DNA of 64,000 nucleotides from Adenophora triphylla var. japonica. Its lineage: Eukaryota; Streptophyta; Magnoliopsida; Asterales; Campanulaceae. The translations under genes and the position numbers were made by a program. Under the pieces are notes generated by a model that did not search any database, was not told the origin of the DNA, and saw only the letters and a program-made list of their open reading frames with translations. The stretch lies in assembly GCA_022495995.1 (NCBI GenBank), contig JAFEMH010003625.1, forward strand, positions 62,001 through 126,000, read 5' to 3'. Shown piece after piece: positions 54,297-64,000 of this stretch (position 1 is the first letter of the stretch; every line of letters starts with the position of its first letter).

Positions 54297-54735
54297 CACA
54301 AAATCTGGTGAGAAATGCGTTTCTCCGTCGTGTATGGAGAAACGGGGCAACGTTTGTCACGCGACATACTTAGCCACCACAACTGGATATCACTTTCATC
54401 AGTTTCTGGATATCTAGAACATTGAATATGGATATCCAGAAGTTTTGAAAAGGATATCCAGAAAAAATATTTGGTTTCTGGATATCACTTTTATCAGTTT
54501 CTGGATATCCATATTCAATGTTCTGGATATCCAGAAGCTTTGGAAAGGATATCCATAAAAAATATTTGGTTTCTGGATATCACTTTCATCAGTTTCTGGA
54601 TATCCATATTCAATGTTCTGGATGTCCAGAAACTGATGAAAGTGATATCCAGTTGTGGCTAAGTATGTCGCGTGACAAACGTTGCCCCGTTTCTCCATAC
54701 GCGACGGAGAAACGCGTTTCTCCGTAGACCGACTC
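54297..54735 (-). mobile_element. MULE-like element copy 5 (439 bp)
   Basis: The TSD TTCTACTTT is at 54288-54296 and 54736-54744. The left end is CACAAAATCTGGTGAGAAAT. The right end, read inward, is GAGTCGGTCTACGGAGAAAC. TIR similarity extends through GTCGCGTGAC/GTCACGCGAC for about 80 bp. The core is GGATATCCAGAA units in both orientations. It has no coding capacity. Confidence 0.92.
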
Positions 54736-54948
54736 TTCTACTTTTATATATTATAAATATATAGATTATTAATTTTATAATATTGAATTACTATTTAAAA
54801 AATATATTGGTGAATCAAATTTCGTTTTGAAAGAGTGAATTTTTAGGAAATAATTAGTTTCCTAATTCGATTTCAATTGGTATATTTGGTAAGAGAATTT
54901 TATGACTTTCCTGCAAAGATTTATATTATTCTGTTTGAAAAAGGACAT

Positions 54949-55576
54949 TGTTAAATATGTAAATATGTTTAGACTAGGACTAACATATTAACAATCTATT
55001 TCCTTGTGAGTATCAATTTATGTTTTCTTGTAGGAATTGGATTGTATCAAGAAGGAAGATCTGATTGATTGAAGATCTTCTCAAATGTGCTTATAAACAC
55101 AAGACTTCAGCACAAAGAGAAGACACAGCTTTAGAGAATTATTTGGAAGACAATAAATTTTTTTCTTCACGGATTCAATATTGCCTTTTAGGTTGTGAGT
55201 GAAGGTTGTGTCTTACATCCAAAACTCACATCTAGGTTTTCTTCAAGTTCTTTGTTCTACTTCTAATTAGAATAGGCTCTCCTTGGGAAAGAAAAATTGT
55301 TCTTAGTGTAGAAGGTGGTTAGAACTTGTTTAATGTTTTAATCTTTTTGTTTTCACTTATTCAGTTTTATTTCTGTAAAAAAGATTTTAATAGTGAAAAG
55401 CTTTTTGGGCTTAAAGCCTTGTTTGCTGAGGTAGAACCAGTAAACGTTTAATTCTTGTGTTCTTTTATTTTATTCTGCTGCTTATTGGTGTATGTGTGAA
55501 CAGTTGTAACTCACATCTGTAATCACATTCGTGTTCGGTTGAGTTATCTTGAATTCTTAGCTACACGAAACTTTCA
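54949..55576 (+). repeat. Sirevirus-like copia LTR with PBS
   Basis: A likely start TGTTAAATATG and a TATA-like CTTATAAAC near 55089. The end CTTTCA at 55576 is followed by ATTGGTATCAGAGCC, a clean tRNA-Met PBS (55579-55590). The LTR end and PBS context are shared with the LTR ending at 38497. Only about 80 bp of interior remain before the gypsy LTR at 55670. The left boundary is tentative. Confidence 0.65.
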
Positions 55577-55669
55577 ATTGGTATCAGAGCCAACTCTTGA
55601 CATATTACTGAGTGTTTATCCATAAAGTGTAGTCATTATGAAATGTCAAAATCATTAAAACAAGTCTCA

Positions 55670-57058
55670 TGTCTGAAATTGCCCGGATTCGACTCGCGCG
55701 CGGGCCCCGGCATCTCGCGGTTGTCGGGAGGTGTCGTTGCGTTTGTTTGGAGGAGTCGCCACGCCGTTTTGATTTAGCCCAAAACATTGAGAAAAGACTT
55801 AGTTTAAAAACTGTTGTTGTGTGATGAGATTTTTGAGTTCGGAGGTCAGGTTACGCCTCGGGAAGAGAATAGCAGAGCTCACCCGAGTCGCCTCGTAAAA
55901 ATGAGTCTTTCGATACCCCTCTTTCTTTAAAAGTTGTGTGTGTGTGTATGTGCTTTTAAAAATGCATGTTGTATATGATGTCTACATTATATGCTGTGTA
56001 TTGAATGGAATTGAAATAGTAATGGAAGGAAGCCTTACCAATGTTGGTTTGTGTATGTCTTCCACTTGGGAATAATGTTTGAGTGTGAATAGTATTTCGG
56101 GACGGACCGGGATTATTTCGGGGATGTACCGGTTTCTACGAACAGAGCTTCGACGTGCCTCGAGAGTGTCAGGTGTGTCCTCGGGCAGAGGTTCCGCGTG
56201 CCTCGGGAGTGTTGGATGTACTCGGGCAGAGGTTCGGAGTGCCTCGGGAGTGTTGGTTGTGCTCGGGCAGAGGTTCGGCGTGCCTCGGGAGTGTTGGTTG
56301 TGCTCGGACAGAGGTTCGACTTGCACCGGGATGCCTTGGGATTGTTGACTGTATTTGGACAGAGGTTCGACGTACATTGGGATTGTCGGTTGCGCTCGGG
56401 CAGAGTTCCGGCTTGCTTCGGGATGGATCGGGATTGTCCGGTAGGGCTTCGGGATAGACCAGAATGCCTCGGGATGGGCCGAAATGCCTCAGGATGGATC
56501 GACATGGCTTCAGGATGCCTCGGGAGTGCCTCAGGCAACTCGAGAGCGTCTCTGGAGCGCTTGACAGGGCTTCGAAGCACCACGAGGGGGCTCGAAAGGC
56601 CCCAAAAGGAACCAAAAGGGACCGGGATTGCCCTGAAGGGTCTTGAGAGGAGCTTGAAGGCTGGGGGGAGAGAGGAGAGAAGGGAGATGTGAAGAAAATG
56701 AGAGGGAGAGCCCTCTATTTATAGGAGTGAAAAAATTGCAAAGTGGTCCGCACGGACTAGTCTGAAAACCAAAATTTTGGCTTTCCTGGATTTAAGGGAA
56801 TATTGTGGACTTTAAGGGAATTTTGCAATTATGGTGTATGGGATGCAAAATGTTCTGCACGGACCATTATGCAGGCCAAATATTTTGCAAAATTCCTAAA
56901 AAGTCCTTTTATCTTTTTTATCCCAAAAGGTCCCACATTAGTTTGGTTGGTGGTTTTTGGGGTTTTTGAAGGCTACGGGTGTTCGAGATCAAATTTGTGT
57001 GAGTCCGCGGTGTTTCCCGTGTGCTTGAAAGGGAGCGATCCAGATTGGGGTACTTACA
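55670..57058 (-). repeat. Gypsy LTR with GC-rich U5 (1.4 kb)
   Basis: Minus strand: it starts TGTAAGTACCCCAATCTGG at 57058. A promoter CCTATAAATAGAGGGC is near 56720. It ends through TACGAGGCGACTCGGGTG, GTAACCTGACCTCCGAACTC, GTGGCGACTCC and CAGACA at 55670. It shares start, end and these words with the solo LTR at 32842-34732. The two flanks (TCTCA, GAAGC) do not match, so it is not a solo LTR. It is probably the 3' LTR of a partly deleted element. Confidence 0.8.
56150..56410. repeat. GC-rich 42-bp minisatellite in the gypsy LTR
   Basis: About five to six units built on GTGCCTCGGGAGTG and CTCGGGCAGAGGTTCG, about 42 bp apart. They are most regular at 56197-56325 and decay to both sides. Frames through it on both strands are open by chance because of the GC bias. 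Confidence 0.9.
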
Positions 57059-57444
57059 GAAGCTCCTCGACGACGTCACTTATAAAGGAAGTGGGGTCGT
57101 CGATAAGATAAGGGTCCCAAATCAGGATCGCTTGTTGGGAGAGGAGGTGACCGCGTTGGTCGGTTCGTGAGGACGTGGTAGTATCCTGAGGTGACTGGTC
57201 GGGTCGGCTGTGAGGATGGGTGGTGTCCTAAGGTGATCGCTTGGGTCGGTTGTGAGGACGTGGGGGTGTCCTAAGATGATCGCTTGGGTCGACTGGCTGG
57301 ACCCTTTGACAGGATTCCTACGTATCCCGTATGGGAATCAAGCCTGATCGTAGTTCGTGTGTGGGGGGAGTGCGTTGTCGTTTATGAGGGCGTGTGATGT
57401 CCTCCGACTAAGACTCTGTGCGTGGACGTGTCGGTGTCCTCCGA
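57059..57444 (-). other. Non-coding gypsy 3' region with GTGAGGACGTGG repeats
   Basis: Three units of about 50 bp (57150-57295) with GTCCTAAGGTGATCGCTTGG, then two GTCCTCCGACTAAG words. Minus-strand GGGATACGTAGGAATCC resembles a word common in Ogre/Tat leader or LTR regions. GC-rich like the LTR beside it. Confidence 0.55.
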
Positions 57445-59468
57445 CTAAGGCATGTCTACTACATCAGGATGATCATTAAGTTGGCACACTTCAGATTGAT
57501 CTACGGCTGGATGAATGACATGAATGATTGGGATGGTATTGTTCAACATACTTTTGCAACTTGAACCCAGGTTGGCTAATGCATCTGCTTCAACATTCTC
57601 TTCTCGTGGAATATGTTCAAAAGTGAAATCTACAAACTGTCCTGCCAACATCTTGACATATTCGAGATAACTTGTCATTCTGGCCTGCTTAGCTGTATAA
57701 GATCCATTGAAGTGGTTAACCAGTAACAAAGAATCACTAAACACGTGAATATGCTTAACATTTAAACCTAAAGCATGGTTAATCCAATAATGAGGTCCTC
57801 ATACTCAGCCTCATTATTTGTCGCCTTGAACTCACAAGCTACATCTTGAGGAATTAAGTCTCCTTGGGGTGACTTCAGGACGATTCCCAAACCTGTGCCC
57901 CTAGCATTTGAAGCTCCATCTGTGTATAGCGTCCAATACCTAGGAGAGCCAATGCCTTCAAGTTGTTGGACTTCAAGTTCAACCTCAGGCTGCAAGTTGG
58001 GACTGAAATCTGCCACAAAGTCTGCCAAAGCTTGTGACTTGATTGCAGTCCTTGCTTCATATTGTATGTCATAAGTACTGAGTTGTACTAACCATTTGGC
58101 CATCCTACCTAATATCTGAGGTTTTCTCATCACATTCTTGATAGGATAGTTAGTCTTGACAATAATAGCACGAGTCTCAAAATAATGGCGTAATTTAGTA
58201 GAAGCAGTAATTAAAGTAAGTATTAACTTCTCAAGATGGGAGTACCTGGTTTTCGCGTCAAGTAAGGACTTACTTATATAGTAAACAGGATGTTGTGTAC
58301 CATCTTGTTCCCTGGCCAAGACTGCACTAACTGAATTTCCAGATACCACAAGATATAAGAATAAAGGTTTACCTTGTTCTGGTTTGGACAACAATGGTGG
58401 AGATGTGAGGTACTCTTTAAGGTTGATGAAGGCTGCCTCATGCTCATCTGTCCACTGGAACAACTTGTTCTTCCTGAGTACATCGTAAAATAACCTGCAT
58501 TTGTCAGATGACTTAGAGATAAACCTGTTAAGAGCTACAACCCTGCCTGTAAGCCTCTACACGTCCTTAATAGTTCTGGGTGACTCCAAGTTGGTGATAG
58601 CCTTGATCTGTTCAGGACTTGCTTCTATGCCCCTCTTGGTCACCATATAGCCAAGGAATTTCCCAGCTCTGACTCCAAAATTGCATTTCAAAGGATTAAG
58701 CTTCATATTGAAGGCTTCCAGGATGTCAAACACCTCTTTAAGATGCTCAACATGATCTTCAATGTGCTTCTACTTCACCACCATGTCGTCTATATAAACC
58801 TCCATAGTTTCTCCAAGTTGATCCTTGAACATCTTGTTCACCAGTCTTTGATAAGTTGCACCTGCATTTTTCAGTCCAAATGGCATAGCAATATAACAAT
58901 ATATACCTTCAGGGGTAATAAAGGCAGTATCTTCTTGGTCTGAAGGCTCCATTTGTATTTGTCGATAACCTGAAGAAGCATCCATGAAGGTCAGGATGTC
59001 ATGGCCAGCCGTTGCATCTACTAGAGAATCAATGTGAGGCAAAGGAAATGGATCTTTTGGGCATGCCCTGTTTAAATCTGTAAAATCCACACATACATGC
59101 CATTTGCCATTCTTCTTTTCCACGACTACTACGTTGGCCAACCACCTTGGGTAATCTACTTCTCTGATCATCTTGGACTTCAGCAATCTTTTAACTTCTT
59201 CCCTTATGATATGGTTGCGCTCATGTGCAAATTTCCTTCTCTTCTGATGGACAGGTTTTATGCTAGGATCAATGTTCAACTTGTGAGTGATGAGGTCCTT
59301 GCTAATTCCAGTCATGTCTTCGTGTTTCCTAGCGAAACATTTAGCTCTACATCTCAAGAATTCTACTATATCCTTCTCGATTGCGGGAGGAATATCTGCT
59401 CCAACTAGAAGTTTGACATCAGGATTCGAGAGATCAAGTTGAATTTCCTTAATATCATGTTCAGCCAC
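57445..59468 (-). pseudogene. pol: Tat-like gypsy RT and RNase H
   Basis: On the minus strand, 59468-58770 gives VVVVEKKNGKWHVCVDFTDL, FMDASSGYRQIQMEPSDQED and EVYIDDMVVK with a YIDD-type active site. A stop follows. After frame breaks, 58463-57768 gives the RT RNase H (SKPEQGKPLFLYLVVSGNSV, VYYISKSLLDAKTRYSHLEK) and the start of the second RNase H (YWTLYTDGASNARGTGLGIV). 57744-57445 gives its end (FTFEHIPREENVEADALANL). No integrase is present before the 3' region, so it was deleted. Confidence 0.9.
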
Positions 59469-59501
59469 CTCTAGAACATCCCGTGACTTCTTCTTTAATT
59501 G

Positions 59502-60125
59502 CTATGCTTGCCTAGGGGTGCTTGTTGCCTTCATTGACACCTTGTAACACTCCTTTGCCGTTTGCTTGTCCCCTTTTACCTTGACAACGCCCCAACTAGT
59601 TGGCAGCTTGATACACTGATGATAGGTTGATGGGATCGCCTTCATGTTGTGAATCCAGGGTCTCCCCAGGATGATATTGTAAGATGATTTGCACTCTATG
59701 ACACAGAACTTCTCCATAAAATTTACTCCTTCAACATAGACTGGCAACTTGATCTCTCCGTAAGTGTGCTTAATTTTCCCACTGAATCCAACTAGAACGG
59801 ATGAACTTCTAGTAACATGCTCGAGTGGAATCTCCATACTTGCTAAGCTATCAGTTGTTACTATATTGACATAACTCTCGTTATCAATCAGAATACGCTT
59901 CACCAAGCAGTTGGCCACTTGTAAAGTCACAACTAGAGCATCATGGTGGGGATCCAAGATGTCACCCTTATCATCTTCATCAAATGTTATCTCTTGACCG
60001 CTAACTTTCACTAAAGGTCTTGCCGGCAAGTTCAACCTGTCCTCTTTCGAGTCTGAAGCGTGGCGCTTGGCAGCTAAGTAAGATGTACCACAGATGTCTG
60101 ACCCTCCACTAATCATATTGACCAC
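59502..60125 (-). pseudogene. Tat-like gypsy protease
   Basis: A 207-codon frame. The active site reads VKRILIDNESYVNIVTTDSL, where relatives have D-(N/T)-G-S; the Gly is Glu here, which should abolish activity. The ending YNIILGRPWIHNMKAIPSTY is the classic ILGRPWI protease end of Tat elements. Confidence 0.85.
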
Positions 60126-60182
60126 TTTGGTTGGAACTAGAGGAGGTGGTGGATTCTCAGCTTGTTGTTCCTAGTTGTCAGC

Positions 60183-61847
60183 TCACCTACGTCGCATGCC
60201 TAGCAGATCTTTGAGGAGTCCATTAGATAGAAGATGGCTGACTTCCTTTCTTAGGGCAATGCAATTCTCAGTAGTATATCCAAAATCTTCATGATATGCA
60301 CACCATTTATATTTGTCCTTCCAAACAGAGGGCTTGTTAGACTTCTTGGGCCATCTTGCTTTTTCACCCAAGTTGTCCATATATAGCGTGTATCACTCCT
60401 GCAATGTCAACAGAAAAACAGTAGTCATCAATTCTTGGATATTGTGATTCATCATCATTATCATTGACAGTATTAATGCTAGAGTGATCAAGTTTAGAGT
60501 AGGGTCTGCCCCTGTGGGATCTAGAATGAGATGTTTCTATCTTGCCACCAGAATGTTGCTCAGGAGTAGTGTTCTTCTTGCTTGCTTTCTCCTGCATCAG
60601 TTTGCCCTCTTCCAACCGGATGAATTTAATCGCCCTTGTTCTGACTTATTCCAGTCTCTTGCAAGGCGTCATTACTAATTCTTCATAATAAGGAGAATCT
60701 TTCTTGAGTCCCATCCTGAAAGCTTCCGTTGCTATGGACATGTCCATGTTGGGGATGTCAACAGCTTCCTTGTTAAACCTACTTAAATAGTCTTTCAATG
60801 ATTCATCAGGTTGTTGAACTATCCTGTATAGATCACTGGTTAGTTTCTCAAAGACCCTGTTGCAAGAAAATTGATTAGTAAACATATTAATAAGTTGGGC
60901 ATAAGATCCAATAGAGCCTAGAGGTTAGTTGATGAGCCATCTCAAGGCTGCACCCATCAAGGTGGAACCAAAGCCCCTACAAAGGAAAGCTTCCTTAAAC
61001 TGTAAAGGAATATGAATCACATCCATCTTCTCTTGGTACAAGGCAATGTGCTCCAATGGATCGGTTGTTCCATCGTATTGCTTCATGTGAGGAACAATAA
61101 ATTTCTTTGGTATCACCATGTTGGCAATGGCTGGGGTGCGTGACTCATTATAACATATCGAAGAAGCCTGGTGGTATGGCAACGTTATCCCAGGTACATT
61201 CATCACCATTTCTCTTAATTCCTGTAATTGCCTGTTCACCGAATTTCCTGCATCATGGTTAGCAGCGGCATAATAAGCATTAAAATCAAATTGTTGGTTA
61301 ACATTCCCTGTTGGTCCTTGGATAGGGGTCACAAATGCTGCTGAGGTGGTTTGGATAATCTCAGGATTGGTGACCACATTGTTAGTGGTTGCATTAGTCA
61401 TTAGTATGAATCTCACATTATCAGTCAATACCCCTGTTTCCCTATCAAAGACGAGTCTCCTTGTTGGAATGGAGAGAACATGTTAGATCCCATATTGGAA
61501 TTTGTACCCTGGAAAGCATTATGTGATGCATTCTGACGCACCCCAGCTGGACCAGCCTGAAGAGCAGAAACTTCATGTTGCAGCCTGGCAACATTGTTCA
61601 TCAATATTGTGGAGGTATCAGTCTGTAGCATGATATGTCGCCTCAATTTAGCCATCGTGCTTGCCAAGATGGAGACGATATCCAATGGAATTTCATGTGA
61701 AGTTCCAACTGATGTTCCTCCTAGAACATGGATCGAACCTGTAGTGGACCCAACATTCTGGCCTGAAGTCAGCATCCCAGTGGTGGCTCCGGTAAAGTCA
61801 TAGAAGATGACATTCCGGTAGACATCTTGAATCTTTCCAATAATCAA
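60183..61847 (-). pseudogene. gag: Tat-like gypsy gag
   Basis: Minus frames 61847-61425, 61428-60925, 60885-60646, 60615-60364 and 60380-60183 follow one another with frame changes or stops. The capsid region is FIVPHMKQYDGTTDPLEHIA..ALRWLIN..FTNQFSCNRVFEKLTSDL, the Retrotrans_gag pattern. The nucleocapsid-like end is KWCAYHEDFGYTTENCIALR. At least four interruptions make it non-coding. Confidence 0.85.
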
Positions 61848-61857
61848 AAGACCAAAG

Positions 61858-62015
61858 TTTCCACAGACGGCGTCAAACTGTTTTGGTTAAATTTATGCAG
61901 TTCAACTTCGAGGGATGAAATTGGACACAATGAAATATTATTCTTCAAGATTCAAAATGTGATAAGCTAGGTATTTAACGAGGAAAACCCTTGAACAACT
62001 TGTTCGCCGACATAA
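61858..62015 (-). repeat. Gypsy PBS and remnant of 5' LTR
   Basis: Minus-strand TTTGACGCCGTCTGTGGAAA (about 61880-61861) is one or two changes from the usual Tat PBS context TTTGGCGCCGTCTGTGGGAA. Upstream, about 130 bp of presumed LTR end is cut by the CACTA terminus at 62016. It does not match the end of the LTR at 55670, so those two LTRs are not a pair. Confidence 0.6.
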
Positions 62016-62340
62016 CACTACTAGAATAAATTATATCAAGAACGGAAAAAATCGTTTCTAAATGTACAAAGTCGTCCCTATTTTTCTATTTGGGGATCAA
62101 CATTTTGGTTGCCAATTTTTGGTTGCTAAAATTGACCAAGACAGTTCATCCCCATTTGGGAACCACATGTTGGTTGCCATAGGAGTAGGCCGTCCCCTTT
62201 TAAGGATCAACAAATGGTCACCAATTTTAAATTTGGCACAAACAGTTCATCCCTATTTTTTTCGTCCCTAAAAAGTTCGTCCCCAACTATTGGTTTCCAT
62301 TTTTAAATTTAGGGACCATCTCTTCGTTTCCAAATACAGA
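62016..62340 (+). mobile_element. CACTA-like transposon terminus
   Basis: CACTACTAGAATAAA at 62016 is a typical CACTA (En/Spm) 5' terminus. It is followed by subterminal motifs such as GTCCCTATTTTT, GGTTGCCAATTTT, TTCGTCCC and GTCCCCATTTGG in both orientations over 300 bp. The other terminus and a transposase are not seen in the window. It may extend to the right edge or beyond. Confidence 0.65.
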
Positions 62341-62354
62341 AAAAAAAATCAGTA

Positions 62355-62395
62355 AATATAATTATTTTTAAAATATTTATATTTACTGATTATAT
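62355..62395. repeat. AT-rich hairpin
   Basis: ATCAGTAAATATAA and TTATATTTACTGAT face each other around a short AT loop, giving a perfect stem of about 16 bp. It lies just inside the CACTA subterminal region. Confidence 0.7.
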
Positions 62396-62649
62396 ATATA
62401 TATATATTAACAATAATGAGAAATATCACGAAATAAAATTAATCGGACAACAAACTAAGCTTTTATAAAATCAAAATACCTTTATCAATTCAAAATAACA
62501 TCATCCAAAACAAATGAGCATATTAATTACAAAATAAATTTAAAATTATTTGTTTCTAAAGAATGCTCACTAACTAAAGGATGTCAAGGAGTCAACATCA
62601 AACTGGTACCAAAATTAACTTCTGACGACGGTGTTGCTGAACTTGGTGT

Positions 62650-63360
62650 TCAACATCTAACAGCCGTTGGATCCCACTCCGTATCAAACATATAATCCTG
62701 ACGTCTTCCTAAAGATTTCTCAGATGGTTTAGATTTATGAAGCTGAGAACGTAAATTGCGCTTCATCTCTAAGCCTGAGCTGTTGATATTTTCATTATGA
62801 TGAGCAGAGAAATTTGTTTGTAAAGGAGTTGAAGGACAATCTGGAAAATTCACATTGCCTGCTACTCTTGAAGTCCTTTTTCTAATGATTGAGGGAGTAT
62901 TTCTATAACTCATAGCAGAGTTTCTTAACAAAGACTTTGGACTGGTCCCACAAACAGAGATGCATCATTGAAGCTCAGGCGGAGGGGAACAAAATCTGTA
63001 CTCGGAGACTCGCAATTCTCCATTGGAATGGCAACATCCTTTATATGAGGTGGCTCGTAAAACAAGAACCCATGACATTCATCATTGGGGCCCACTTGAT
63101 GATTGTGCCCAGTGAATCCTAAAGGTGACAAACTCAAAAATGAACTTTCTGGTTGACTCCCAAATCTGAGATCTTTGCTATTGTTTCCATCAATCCTAGA
63201 CCTTTTAGGAGATTCAAACATCATTTCGAAAGTGAATGGCGAAAATTGTATCCCCCTGAGTGGCTTTATTAGATTATTTACTCTTAAATCAGGAGATATT
63301 TAAGTTGCTAATGATGGAGGTTTTGCTTCAATATGGCTCTCACTAGAATTACCATTTCCA
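62650..63360 (-). pseudogene. Gene fragment resembling the C-terminal region of a MYB3R protein
   Basis: Minus-strand frame 63224-62925 reads MMFESPKRSRIDGNN, then FLSLSPLGFTGHNHQ and GFLFYEPPHIKDVAIP. A shift near 62935 leads to SLLRNSAMSYRNTPSIIRKR (62931-62650). LFYEPP and a TPSI-(L/I/F)-RKR(T) segment are what I remember from the long C-terminal tails of three-repeat MYB (MYB3R) regulators of G2/M genes. No MYB DNA-binding repeat is present. Upstream sense (NLIKPLRGIQFSPFTFE) contains a stop. It sits inside the CACTA-like element, so it may be a captured piece. The gene identity is tentative. Confidence 0.4.
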
Positions 63361-63727
63361 AGAGCCAAATCTGTTGGTATTGGGAAGCTACGGGGAGGGA
63401 AGTAATTTTTGGGGAAAATTCAACGTAAATTGGATTGTTATTGCGAGGTATTGGGAAGTACGGGGAGGGAAGATGTTATTTGGGGAAAATATGTGGAGGG
63501 AACATGTAATAGTTAACCGGGAGAAGTAAAAAACAAATCGGGTGAAATTTATAAAAAAATTAAAAGTAAACTTATTTTTAAAAGGAAAAGGAAATTTGTT
63601 TTTTTAAAATGACAACATAATTAAAAGAAAACTTATTTTAAAAGGAAAAGTTATTCATGTCGTTTAGTTTATTATGTCATCTTTTTGTTGGACTCTATTT
63701 CCTTCGTCTCATAATAAATAATAACTG

Positions 63728-64000
63728 ACAATAGCATTTACTTTTTATATTTTTTTAATAAATAAAACTATTTAAGATATTATTTAGTAGGAAATTTTTT
63801 TACAAAAAGTTATATTAAAAAAGTTAATAATTTTTAAAGAAATGAAAGTGGTATAATAGAAAAAAAGATGGATGGACAATATCATTTACTTTTTTAATTT
63901 ATTTTTTTGAATAAATAAAATCATTTGAGATGTTATTTAGTAGGAAAATTTTTTACTGAAATTTATATAAAAAAAGTTAATAATTTTTAAATAAATGAAA
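63728..64000. repeat. Direct duplication of about 125 bp
   Basis: TGACAATAGCATTTACTTTT (about 63727) and GGACAATATCATTTACTTTT (63875) start two similar AT-rich copies. Both include TTATTTAGTAGGAAA and AAAAGTTAATAATTTTTAAA, offset by about 147 bp. The second copy reaches the window edge. CCTTCGTCTCATAATAAATAAT just before it may be a Stowaway-like end. Confidence 0.7.

Noticed and set aside
56079..56692. Overlapping 90-165 codon frames on both strands in the GC-rich LTR
   Set aside because: All frames are open because the 42-bp GC-rich repeat lacks stops. No start context or domain, and the region has LTR promoter and end landmarks.

Overview
This window is a piece of a eudicot nuclear chromosome. 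It contains one complete split host gene, a laccase, whose copper motifs and GT-AG introns are of the plant type. The rest is AT-rich DNA crowded with plant transposons: Ty1/copia, Sirevirus-like copia, Tat-lineage Ty3/gypsy, a Cassandra TRIM, Stowaway MITEs, MULE-like, hAT-like and CACTA-like elements, and long (TA)n tracts. I cannot name the species from sequence alone.

Layout. 1-670 is a TTAACCGG-rich palindromic cluster. 1056-1917, 5522-5954, 7557-7992, 45365-45975 and 54297-54735 are five copies of one MULE-like family. Each has its own 9-bp target duplication, related ends, a GAGAAACGCGTTTCTC palindrome and internal GGATATC repeats. The first copy carries a spliced-gene fragment resembling the PAT-complex subunit Asterix. 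2380-6811 (-) is the six-exon laccase; its introns hold MULE copy 2, a Stowaway, a hAT-like insertion and two (TA)n tracts. 9104-9820 is a strictly 123-bp tandem repeat. Next to it (10013-10470) are remnants of a MAPKKK-like kinase, and a PPR-like scrap lies near 11.9 kb.

13.3-41.6 kb is a nested retrotransposon stack. A degenerate copia pol (-) is split by a solo gypsy LTR (14323-14982, TSD CTTCC). Copia-1 (15690-37630, TSD GTTAT) carries Gypsy-1 (22507-37287, TSD CAAAT) inside its 3' LTR. Gypsy-1 in turn carries a 5S-bearing Cassandra-like TRIM (27344-28088) in its RNase H region and a 1.9-kb solo LTR (32842-34732, TSD CCTAT) in an intron of an antisense gene. That antisense gene (31027-36141, -) reads as three exons with a PF04195-like domain and a coiled coil. 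A decayed Sirevirus-like element follows (37.6-41.6 kb).

42154-44797 (TSD ACACA) is a compact LTR element that encodes only GAG (TR-GAG type). 46.4-48.2 kb is a cluster of MITEs and a probable SINE. 48.2-49.05 kb is a TA/CATA array. 49102-51319 is a 2.2-kb foldback element with about 235-bp inverted arms and an AGTGAACACTAG minisatellite core. 54.9-61.9 kb holds a Sirevirus-like LTR, a GC-rich gypsy LTR (55670-57058, -) and a decayed Tat-like gypsy gag-pol (57445-61860, -). From 62016 a CACTA-like end leads into a fragment resembling a MYB3R gene.

Only the laccase looks like a working host gene. Everything else is mobile, derived from mobile DNA, or simple-sequence DNA. Coordinates were read by eye; TSDs and splice sites were checked base by base, and family names rest on motif recognition without any database search.
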